Source: Rhodobacter sp. (GTDB lineage Bacteria > Pseudomonadota > Alphaproteobacteria > Rhodobacterales > Rhodobacteraceae). From it: a stretch of 6,872 nt of DNA. The notes beneath the pieces are model-generated. The model was given only the letters and a program-made list of their open reading frames with translations. It did no database searches and was not told the origin of the DNA. The stretch is from the NCBI GenBank assembly GCA_027482795.1, contig JAIXVS010000136.1:1-6872 (forward strand), written 5' to 3'. Numbering within the stretch: position 1 is the first letter of the stretch; every line of letters starts with the position of its first letter. The translations under genes were made by a program, and so were the position numbers. Below are positions 1 through 5,143 of the stretch, piece after piece.

Positions 1-1
1 G

Positions 2-1480
2 CTGACGGGCGGCGATGACAGTGACACGCTGCTGGGCGGCGATGGCGTAGATGACCTAAACGGCGATTTGGGTGATGACAGTCTGAATGGTGGCGCAGAC
101 TTTGACCAAATCTTCGGCGGCGCGGGCAATGACACGCTGCTGGGCGATCTGGGCGATGACAGCCTGTCGGGCGGGGCGGGCGATGACAGCACCGACGGCG
201 GCGCAGGTATTGACACGGTGTTCGGCGGCGCAGGGAACGACACCTTGGCAGGCGGCGATGGCACCGACAGCTTGGACGGCGAGGCAGGCAATGATCTGCT
301 GCTGGGCGAGGCGGGCAATGACACCCTGATCGGCGGCGGCGGCAATGATACCCTGCAAGGCGGCGACGACAACGACACGCTGACCACCACAGACGGGGCT
401 GATGTGCTAGATGGCGGCGCGGGCAATGACAGCCTGTCGGCGGGCCTTGGCGCCGATACACTGGACGGCGGCGATGGTGACGACACACTGCTGGCCGAAG
501 GTGGCGCAGACCGCCTGTTTGGCAGCGCGGGCAATGACAGCCTTTCGGGCGGCGCGGGCGATGACAGCATCACGGGCGGCGCAGGCAATGATACGCTGCT
601 TGGCGGCGATGATGCCGATACGCTAGACGGCGGCGACGGTCTGGACAGCCTGACAGGCGGGCTGGGCAACGATCTGCTTTACGGCGGGCTGGGCGATGAC
701 GCGCTTGACGGCAATGATGGCCAAGACACGATCTACGGCGATGCTGGCAATGACGAAATCATCGTCGGCATCACGGGTGCTAAGGCGCTGTTTGGCGGTG
801 ATGGAAACGATGGCATAACCGCAGGCGATGACAACGATCTTATCGATGGGGGCGCGGGCACAGATGTAACTTTCGCTGGCGCAGGCAATGACACGATCTA
901 TGGCGGCGGCGAAAATGACATCTTGCTGGGCGAGCTGGGCCGCGATCTGGTGTATGGCGGCGCTGGCAATGACACATTGAACGGCGGTTTTGACGCCGAC
1001 ACAATCTTTGGTGGCGATGATAATGACACCCTTTCGGATGATGCAGGCAATGACAGCCTTGACGGCGGCGTAGGGGCTGACAGTTTGGCAGCAGGTATCG
1101 GCGATGACACTATCCAAGGCGGCACGGGCAATGACATCTTAGACGGCGGCGACGGTAACGATGCCCTGTTTGATGGTACGGGCCTTGATACCCTATACGG
1201 CGGCGCGGGCGATGACGTGCTAGACGATGCACCTGGATTTGATACAACCGCCGACCCTTCGCTGGTTTATGGCGGGCTGGGCAACGATACCCTTAGCGGC
1301 ACATCTGGCAATGACACGCTATTTGGTGGCGCAGGTCTGGATTTGGTGCAGGGCGATTCGGGCAATGACCAAGTGTTTGGCGATGCAGGCGATGACACGC
1401 TGATCGGCTTTGCGGGGAATGATACGCTATCTGGCGGGACTGGGATCGATCGGCTGGAAGGCGGCGCGGGCAGTGATGCC
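2..1480 (+). repeat. Tandem 27-bp coding repeats (about 54 RTX nonapeptides)
   Basis: Reading from nt 2, the protein divides into units of nine residues with a hydrophobic residue first, then xGGxGxDx. The register is exact except at two places: a ten-residue degenerate unit at 758-787 (IIVGITGAKA) and a 15-residue unit at 1220-1264 (LDDAPGFDTTADPSL). After each, the nine-residue period resumes. The DNA is correspondingly periodic at 27 bp, with recurring ggcaatgacac and ggcggcg words. This is a plausible substrate for slippage or recombination and also creates long open antisense frames. Confidence 0.92.
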
Positions 1481-1738
1481 TTTGTTCTGGAAGACGAGGC
1501 TGGAGTGGCACTTGCACCTGCCAATTCCGCAGTGGCCTTAACAACAACCAGCACGATCAGCGATTTTGTTCAAGGCACCGACAAGCTGAATCTAACCGAT
1601 GCCTACCCCGATTATGCCAGCGCCTTGGCCGATGCCAGCAATTTGGGCGATGGGTCGGGGCTGTATTTTGCCCGCGTCAACACAACTGTGTTTGGCCTAA
1701 CGCTGGCGACAATCACGCAGGCAGACACCACCTATTAA
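2..1738 (+). CDS. RTX (hemolysin-type calcium-binding) repeat protein, 5' end outside window
   Basis: The reading frame is open from the window edge to a TAA at 1736-1738 (578 codons visible), so the N-terminus is missing. An in-frame ATG at 68 lies inside the repeats and has no special claim to be a start. About 54 nonapeptides of the type GGxGxDxLx, with many GGAGNDTL copies, run to about nt 1480. In this family such repeats bind Ca2+ between turns of a parallel beta-roll after export. The final 85 residues leave the repeat pattern and contain FVLED and ISDFVQGTDKLNL, like the end of many RTX/serralysin-type proteins, where the uncleaved type I (ABC/TolC) secretion signal lies. The protein is strongly acidic and has no Cys in the visible part, which is usual for RTX proteins. 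The enzymatic or adhesive domain, if any, is upstream, so its specific function (protease, adhesin, S-layer, bacteriocin-like) cannot be told. No type I transporter genes are in the window. A strong terminator follows directly. Confidence 0.93.
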   Translation: MTGGDDSDTLLGGDGVDDLNGDLGDDSLNGGADFDQIFGGAGNDTLLGDLGDDSLSGGAGDDSTDGGAGIDTVFGGAGNDTLAGGDGTDSLDGEAGNDLLLGEAGNDTLIGGGGNDTLQGGDDNDTLTTTDGADVLDGGAGNDSLSAGLGADTLDGGDGDDTLLAEGGADRLFGSAGNDSLSGGAGDDSITGGAGNDTLLGGDDADTLDGGDGLDSLTGGLGNDLLYGGLGDDALDGNDGQDTIYGDAGNDEIIVGITGAKALFGGDGNDGITAGDDNDLIDGGAGTDVTFAGAGNDTIYGGGENDILLGELGRDLVYGGAGNDTLNGGFDADTIFGGDDNDTLSDDAGNDSLDGGVGADSLAAGIGDDTIQGGTGNDILDGGDGNDALFDGTGLDTLYGGAGDDVLDDAPGFDTTADPSLVYGGLGNDTLSGTSGNDTLFGGAGLDLVQGDSGNDQVFGDAGDDTLIGFAGNDTLSGGTGIDRLEGGAGSDAFVLEDEAGVALAPANSAVALTTTSTISDFVQGTDKLNLTDAYPDYASALADASNLGDGSGLYFARVNTTVFGLTLATITQADTTY

Positions 1739-1742
1739 GCCG

Positions 1743-1774
1743 AAAGGGGGGCGCAACATGCGCCCCCCTTTTTT
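1743..1774 (+). terminator. Rho-independent terminator of the RTX gene
   Basis: A perfect 13-bp stem (1743-1755 with 1759-1771, core GGGGGGCGCA/TGCGCCCCCC) closes a three-base ACA loop and runs into six T at 1769-1774. It begins four bases after the RTX stop codon. On the other strand the hairpin is followed by only three T, so it may weakly stop the convergent anchor-protein operon as well, which ends at 1796. Confidence 0.9.
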
Positions 1775-1795
1775 GCATTTTCCCCTGACCGCGCG

Positions 1796-2539
1796 TTATT
1801 GCTTTAGCGCGCTGTATTCGCCCTTGGTGCGCAGGGTGATGGTGACAGGCGCATCGGTGCGGTTACGCCAGAACCAGCCGTGGTTACCCGTAAAGGCGGC
1901 TGTCAATTCGCCCGACTGTTCGCCAACACCGCGCCCTTTTTCATAGCTGATCTTTTGGCCGCTGCCATCGCCGTGGGTGTCAAAGTTCACCACCGCGCCA
2001 TTCGCTGTCCATTCGAACTGGGCTGTTTGGCCTTCGGTCATGGCCAGCTTCACCTCGATCCCCTCACCAGGGGCCAAGATATAGCTGACCTCGTCGCGCC
2101 ACGGCGCAGCCGCTAGTGCGGCAGTATCGGTCGCGGCGGGTGCTGCTTCTGGGGCTGCTTCGGTTGGCGCGGCTGGGGCCGCTTGCACGGGCGGCGTTTC
2201 GGCCTGCACGGCGCTTGGCGGCGCGCCGATGACCGCGTTCATCAGTGCCAGTTGCGCCTCAATCGCGTCCAGCCGCGCGATGATGGCAGGATCAATGGCA
2301 ATTTGCGGCGCGGCCGCATCTGCCGCATCTTCGGCATATAGCTGCTGCTTGATCTGGCCCATTTCCGTCAGCCCCAGCACCGCACCAAAGCCTGTGGGAT
2401 CGCGGCCATATTCGGCGGGCAGATAGACAATCGTTAGCACCGCCAGCGCCGCCGCACCTGATACCAAGGTCGAGCGGATCAGCCCGCCCGAAGTGCTGGG
2501 AACTTGGCGCAATTGCCCGTTATTCGATGTATTTTGCAT
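1796..2539 (-). CDS. Single-pass transmembrane anchor protein with periplasmic beta-rich domain
   Basis: A 247-residue protein. It has a short polar N-terminus, one hydrophobic helix at about 25-40, then a distinctive segment at 44-64 (YGRDPTGFGAVLGLTEMGQ). Next come a short helical stretch (83-105), an Ala/Pro-rich linker (about 107-146) and a C-terminal domain (147-247) rich in alternating hydrophobic residues, with NFDTHGDG and HGWFWRN motifs. This matches proteins usually annotated only as 'transmembrane anchor protein' and commonly found next to HupE/UreJ genes (recalled family knowledge). The arrangement implies an inner-membrane anchor holding a periplasmic domain. The His and Trp residues of that domain (H189, H220, W222, W224) could bind a ligand or metal, but that is inference. 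It is the last gene of the cassette, starting 12 nt after the hupE-like stop. The biochemical role is unknown. Confidence 0.82.
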   Translation of the reverse strand: MQNTSNNGQLRQVPSTSGGLIRSTLVSGAAALAVLTIVYLPAEYGRDPTGFGAVLGLTEMGQIKQQLYAEDAADAAAPQIAIDPAIIARLDAIEAQLALMNAVIGAPPSAVQAETPPVQAAPAAPTEAAPEAAPAATDTAALAAAPWRDEVSYILAPGEGIEVKLAMTEGQTAQFEWTANGAVVNFDTHGDGSGQKISYEKGRGVGEQSGELTAAFTGNHGWFWRNRTDAPVTITLRTKGEYSALKQ

Positions 2540-2546
2540 GGTATAA

Positions 2547-2553
2547 TTCCCTT
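2547..2553 (-). promoter_or_regulatory. Shine-Dalgarno of the anchor protein, overlapping the upstream stop
   Basis: On the minus strand AAGGGAA lies seven to eight bases before the ATG at 2539. Its first two bases are part of the TAA stop (2554-2552) of the HupE-like gene. The tight packing supports translation from one polycistronic mRNA. Confidence 0.7.
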
Positions 2554-3259
2554 ATGCTAAGGCCAGCCCGATAAGCTGCAAGCCCATCAGGTAAAAGCCA
2601 AGTCCCATCATGATGACATTCGCGCGGTAGGCTTGCCGCGCAAAGGCGGGGCTGGCCCGCCAATGGCGCATGGCCACCAAAATCAACGCCAGCGCCGTGA
2701 GTTGCCCAATTTCCACGCCCAGATTAAAGGCAATCAGATTGGTCAGCAGCCCATCGGGCGAGATGTTGTATTCGATGATTTTGGACGCCAGCCCAAAACC
2801 GTGCAGCAGGCCAAAGATCAGCGTGGCAACGCGGGTATCGGGCTGCACGCCAAACCATTTCTGGAATGCGCCTAAATTGTCCAGCGCCTTATAGACCACG
2901 GAAAATCCGATAATCGCATCAATGATATAGGCGTTGATGCCAATATTAAACCAAACGCCAATAATCATCGTGGTCGAATGGCCAATAGCAAACAGCGTTA
3001 CATAAAGGCCGATTTCTTTCATGCCATACAAAAAGAAAATCACCCCAAACAGAAACAGAATATGATCGTAGCCCGTAATCATATGTTTCGCGCCAAGATA
3101 CAGAAACGGCAGAAACTGCGGCCCCGTAATTTCTTGGATATAGCCCTTGTCGCCAAGGGTCACCGCATGGGCCAAGACCCCATGCGCGGCCATCACGCCC
3201 AGTATCAAAACGGCAATGAACAGCCATAGGCGCGGCCGCGCCCAATGGATTTGTGTCAT
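2552..3259 (-). CDS. HupE/UreJ-family membrane protein (putative metal permease)
   Basis: A 235-residue polytopic membrane protein with about six to seven hydrophobic segments. The first (about 12-31) looks like a signal peptide ending near VLAHA. Conserved HupE/UreJ_2-type motifs are visible: GAKHMITGYDHILFL (56-70), FAIGHSTT (90-97), GLLHGFGLA (150-158) and FNLGVEIGQL (178-187). These place His, Asp and Glu residues within or next to membrane helices. HupE and UreJ are linked to nickel supply for hydrogenase and urease, and relatives have been proposed to carry nickel or cobalt. No hydrogenase or urease gene is present here, so the substrate is open. The start is the ATG at 3259, because GGAG lies six bases upstream; a TTG at 3274 would add five residues and lacks support. 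It is the middle gene of the cassette. Confidence 0.87.
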   Translation of the reverse strand: MTQIHWARPRLWLFIAVLILGVMAAHGVLAHAVTLGDKGYIQEITGPQFLPFLYLGAKHMITGYDHILFLFGVIFFLYGMKEIGLYVTLFAIGHSTTMIIGVWFNIGINAYIIDAIIGFSVVYKALDNLGAFQKWFGVQPDTRVATLIFGLLHGFGLASKIIEYNISPDGLLTNLIAFNLGVEIGQLTALALILVAMRHWRASPAFARQAYRANVIMMGLGFYLMGLQLIGLALA

Positions 3260-3265
3260 AGAAAA

Positions 3266-3269
3266 CTCC
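3266..3269 (-). promoter_or_regulatory. Shine-Dalgarno fixing the hupE-like start
   Basis: GGAG on the minus strand followed by the six-base spacer TTTTCT and then ATG at 3259-3257. This favours the 235-residue product over the longer TTG-initiated one. Confidence 0.7.
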
Positions 3270-3319
3270 GACAAATGTTTAGAACAGTGCGGCCTAGCGC
3301 CCGCGCGGTGAATGGCTGT

Positions 3320-3673
3320 CTAAACTGTGCGGGGGGGTCTTCGCAGCGCCTCGGCGGCGGCCTGTTCATCGCTTTGGCAATAGGTCAGGCTGGGTTGCCC
3401 TTGCGGCCAAAGGGCGGGCTGCTTGGCCTGCGATAAAATCAGCGCAGGGATATGGTCGTGATCCAACTGATGCGCGGCCCCGTGGCTGTGGGCTGCAAGG
3501 TGGCTATGGTCTTGCGCTGCGGGTTCGGTAGGGCTGTGCGCGTCTTTGTGGGCACCCGCGCTGCTGTGGGCCTGCGCTGCGGCAGGCGGATGCGTCAGCG
3601 CCTGCGCCACGGGGGCCAGCGCCACGCACAGCAGCAGGCAAAACGCCGCCAAACTGCCCCCAAATCCGCGCAT
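3320..3673 (-). CDS. Small secreted histidine-rich protein, putative metal binder
   Basis: The proposed product has 117 residues, starting at the ATG at 3673 (GGGG five bases upstream) and ending at a TAG at 3322-3320. The first 25 residues form a clear Sec signal peptide: Arg at position 2, a hydrophobic core FCLLLCVALAP, and an AQA cleavage site. The mature part begins with a region carrying 11 His in about 50 residues, including HSH, HSH and HDH clusters, then a less biased tail with a single Cys (TYCQSDEQ). I do not recognise a named family. His-rich periplasmic proteins often bind Ni, Co, Zn or Cu, so a metal-chelating or donor role to the HupE-like protein encoded 60 nt downstream is inferred. 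The same frame stays open upstream to 4042, but that extension runs antisense through the YqaA gene and past a good signal peptide, so it was rejected. Confidence 0.72.
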   Translation of the reverse strand: MRGFGGSLAAFCLLLCVALAPVAQALTHPPAAAQAHSSAGAHKDAHSPTEPAAQDHSHLAAHSHGAAHQLDHDHIPALILSQAKQPALWPQGQPSLTYCQSDEQAAAEALRRPPRTV

Positions 3674-3701
3674 ATCTGCCCCGCTCTTGTAACTTTGCCG
3701 C

Positions 3702-3729
3702 CATATAGGCATCTGCCGCCAAAACTCAA
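3702..3729 (-). promoter_or_regulatory. Candidate sigma-70 promoter of the His-rich/HupE/anchor operon
   Basis: On the minus strand TTGAGT (3729-3724) and TATATG (3707-3702) are separated by 16 bp. Each matches four of six consensus positions. The predicted transcript start is about 20 nt before the ATG at 3673. An 8-bp direct repeat, TGCCGCCA (+ strand 3696-3703 and 3714-3721), overlaps the -10 side and the spacer. Confidence 0.4.
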
Positions 3730-3738
3730 GATGCGCCG

Positions 3739-3766
3739 CTTTGGGTTGCTTTCGCCCAGCCCAAAG
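3739..3766. repeat. Inverted repeat in the divergent intergenic region
   Basis: A 10-bp stem with one G-T pair (3739-3748 with 3757-3766, CTTTGGGTTG/CAGCCCAAAG) encloses an 8-base loop. It sits between the divergent His-rich and YqaA genes. No T-tract follows on either strand, so it is not an ordinary terminator. It could be an operator or a 5'-leader hairpin of the YqaA mRNA. Confidence 0.5.
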
Positions 3767-3818
3767 GTTAGCAGGCCGCGCGCCCGATGCAGGCGGCCCC
3801 TTGCGAGAAAGGCGAAAC

Positions 3819-4244
3819 ATGGCCCTGTTTGGCCTATTCAGCGCGGCGCTGATTGCCGCCACCCTGATCCCCGCGCAATCCGAAGCGGTGCTTGTGGCAC
3901 TGCTGCTTTCTGGCACATATCCCGTTTGGCTGCTGCTGGTGGTGGCAAGCCTTGGCAATGTGCTGGGCGCAATCATCAACTGGGGGCTTGGCCGATATGC
4001 GGCACGCTTTGCGCAGCGGCGCTGGTTTCCCGCCAGCCCCACCCAACTGGAACGGGCGGCGGCGTGGTATCACCGCTGGGGGTATCTTAGCCTGCTGGGG
4101 TCTTGGCTGCCGATTATTGGCGATCCGATCACGGTGGCCGCAGGCGTGATGCGCGAGCCTTTTTGGCGCTTTGCCCTGCTGGTCACACTGGCCAAAGCGG
4201 GGCGTTACGTGCTGCTGGCGGCAGTGACGTTTCAGATGGTCTAA
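3819..4244 (+). CDS. YqaA family (DedA/SNARE-associated-like) inner-membrane protein
   Basis: A 141-residue membrane protein, the usual length for the family. It has hydrophobic segments at about 4-16 and 23-50, a re-entrant-like region around 92-110, and a C-terminal helix at about 117-138. Recognisable YqaA/DedA features are PAQSEAVL (18-25), SLGNVLGAIINWGLGR (44-59), SWLPIIGDPITVAAGVMRE (95-113) and AKAGRY (125-130). DedA-superfamily proteins are linked to membrane homeostasis and to lipid or undecaprenyl-phosphate flipping; the exact role of YqaA is not established. The ATG at 3819 is preceded by AAAGG with a six-base spacer. A TTG at 3741 would add a hydrophilic 26-residue stretch before the first helix and is unlikely. 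Its stop (4242-4244) overlaps the stop of the convergent exporter. Confidence 0.88.
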   Translation: MALFGLFSAALIAATLIPAQSEAVLVALLLSGTYPVWLLLVVASLGNVLGAIINWGLGRYAARFAQRRWFPASPTQLERAAAWYHRWGYLSLLGSWLPIIGDPITVAAGVMREPFWRFALLVTLAKAGRYVLLAAVTFQMV

Positions 4245-4993
4245 ATCACCCCTGCCCCGCGCGCGCCATCCCAAATCAGCTTGATCGAAATCGCCAGCAG
4301 CGCCCAAGCCACCGCTTGGAAAAACAGCTTTTCGGGCAAAAGCCGTACCAGCCGCACCCCGCCCCAGACTGACAGCGCGGCCAAGGGCATCAGCATGACC
4401 GCCACTTTTAAATTGGCGGGCGAGAATTGGCCCAGCGCCGCATAAGGGATCAGCTTGATCGCGTTCAAATAGGCAAACAATATGGTGCTTGTGCCCGCAA
4501 ACACCATCTTTTCCAGCCGCAGCGGCAGCACATAAACCTGAAACGGCGGCGCGCCCGAGTGGCTAACAAAACTGGTAAAGCCCGTCAGTGCGCCCCAAAA
4601 CACCCCGCGCGGCACATCGGGGCTGCGCGCGGACGACTCGCGCTTGCGCAACAGCAGGTTTAATGAAAACACCAAACCTATCACCCCCACCAGCGCGGTC
4701 ACCGCCCATTCAGGCGTTATGCTGGCCGTGGCCCAGCCAAACCCCACACCCAGCGTAACACCCGCCGCCAAAATCACCAAAACGCGGGCGTTGAAACTGG
4801 CGCGGTACGCATACAGCGCAAAGATGTCCGACAGAACATAAACGGGCAATAGCAGCCCCGCCGCCGTAATCGGCGATATGGCCAGCGACAGCACGGGCAC
4901 GCCCAGCATCCCCACCACAGGCAAACCGCCCTTGCCCGCCCCCACCAAGGCCGCCGCCAATCCCGCCATCGCCCAGAAAAACACGCTGTCCAT
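4241..4993 (-). CDS. TauE/SafE family membrane exporter (sulfite/organosulfonate type)
   Basis: A 250-residue protein with about seven to eight hydrophobic segments. It shows the two-repeat family pattern: an N-terminal GAGKGGLPVVG motif (18-28), SPITAAGLLLPVYVLSDIFALY in the first half, and GFTSFVSHSGAPPFQVYVLP (138-157) with KMVFAGTSTILF (162-173) in the second. TauE/SafE proteins are proposed to export small anions such as sulfite, sulfoacetate or related organic acids; nothing here fixes the substrate. The start is the ATG at 4993, with AAAGGG six bases upstream; a GTG at 5008 has no ribosome-binding site. The gene is divergent from mdh, sharing a palindrome-rich 150-bp intergenic region, and convergent with the YqaA gene with a 4-nt overlap of stop codons. 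Confidence 0.9.
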   Translation of the reverse strand: MDSVFFWAMAGLAAALVGAGKGGLPVVGMLGVPVLSLAISPITAAGLLLPVYVLSDIFALYAYRASFNARVLVILAAGVTLGVGFGWATASITPEWAVTALVGVIGLVFSLNLLLRKRESSARSPDVPRGVFWGALTGFTSFVSHSGAPPFQVYVLPLRLEKMVFAGTSTILFAYLNAIKLIPYAALGQFSPANLKVAVMLMPLAALSVWGGVRLVRLLPEKLFFQAVAWALLAISIKLIWDGARGAGVI

Positions 4994-4999
4994 CGGCCA

Positions 5000-5005
5000 C
5001 CCTTT
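5000..5005 (-). promoter_or_regulatory. Shine-Dalgarno fixing the TauE/SafE start
   Basis: AAAGGG on the minus strand followed by the spacer TGGCCG and ATG at 4993-4991. It lies downstream of the alternative GTG at 5008, which it argues against. Confidence 0.65.
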
Positions 5006-5019
5006 CACTTTTGCAAAGC

Positions 5020-5031
5020 GTTAGCGCAAAC
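5020..5031. promoter_or_regulatory. Near-palindromic operator-like site
   Basis: GTTAGCGCAAAC is an inverted repeat of two 6-bp halves with one mismatch. It differs at one base from the fully symmetric GTTAGCGCTAAC, a shape common for LacI-family operators, some of which regulate central carbon metabolism in Rhodobacterales. The regulator cannot be named from the sequence. It lies 26 bp upstream of the exporter start and 112 bp upstream of mdh. Confidence 0.35.
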
Positions 5032-5050
5032 ATCTGCCCCCCGCCAGCCA

Positions 5051-5102
5051 AAGCGTAAAATGCGCCCAACGCCGCCCTTGCGCGCGTGCGCAATTTACGC
5101 TT
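5051..5102. repeat. 15-bp inverted repeat, 22-bp spacer, in the exporter/mdh divergent region
   Basis: The left arm AAGCGTAAAATGCGC (5051-5065) and the right arm GCGCAATTTACGCTT (5088-5102) are reverse complements at 14 of 15 positions. The arms are separated by 5066-5087. The left arm contains TAAAAT (5056-5061), a five-of-six match to a sigma-70 -10 box reading toward mdh, although no good -35 box precedes it. The repeat may be a pair of operator sites or a leader hairpin. Confidence 0.6.
5078..5093. repeat. Perfect inverted repeat TTGCGC-GCGT-GCGCAA
   Basis: Two perfect 6-bp arms (5078-5083 and 5088-5093) around a four-base centre, nested partly in the right arm of the larger repeat. Together with the nearby GTTGCGCAAC it gives repeated TTGCGC half-sites upstream of mdh. 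Confidence 0.5.
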
Positions 5103-5106
5103 AGGA

Positions 5107-5116
5107 GTTGCGCAAC
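5107..5116. repeat. Perfect 10-bp palindrome GTTGCGCAAC
   Basis: The site is fully self-complementary and lies 27 bp before the mdh start codon, probably in the 5' leader. It repeats the TTGCGC/GCGCAA half-site seen at 5078-5093, which suggests the same binding protein could use both. Confidence 0.5.
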
Positions 5117-5131
5117 ATTCACGTTAACCTT

Positions 5132-5137
5132 GGGGGA
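5132..5137 (+). promoter_or_regulatory. Shine-Dalgarno of mdh
   Basis: GGGGGA followed by the six-base spacer TTCTCT and ATG at 5144. This supports the 320-residue start, not the in-frame TTG at 5108, whose extra 12 residues would precede the dinucleotide-binding strand. Confidence 0.75.
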
Positions 5138-5143
5138 TTCTCT

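Noticed and set aside
56..1137. Long minus-strand open frames (for example 56-358, 623-1117 and 898-1137) inside the RTX array
   Set aside because: They are antisense by-products of 27-bp G+C-rich repeats with few stop-generating codons. Their translations are low-complexity repeats with no ribosome-binding logic.
1..1480. Possible CRISPR array or satellite because of the regular repeats
   Set aside because: The units are contiguous 27-bp coding repeats encoding GGxGxDxLx nonapeptides without unique spacers.
1267..1554. Minus-strand Ser/Pro-rich frames of 95 and 84 residues under the 3' part of the RTX gene
   Set aside because: Overlapping antisense frames of the same repeats, with composition typical of mistranslated G+C-rich repeats.
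3674..3818. Cobalamin or metal riboswitch upstream of the HupE-like operon
   Set aside because: The leader from the likely promoter to the first ATG is only about 20 nt, too short for a riboswitch, and no conserved B12-box-like sequence was seen.
3674..4042. N-terminal extension of the His-rich frame up to 4042
   Set aside because: It runs antisense through the YqaA coding region and precedes a good signal peptide and start at 3673.
3452..4090. A 212-residue plus-strand frame across the His-rich gene and the start of the YqaA gene
   Set aside because: It overlaps two better supported genes, is very Arg/Cys-rich, has no domain pattern, and crosses the clear ATG and SD of the YqaA gene.
3834..4307. 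A 157-residue minus-strand frame opposite the YqaA gene
   Set aside because: Basic, low-complexity antisense translation. The YqaA family match on the other strand is unambiguous.
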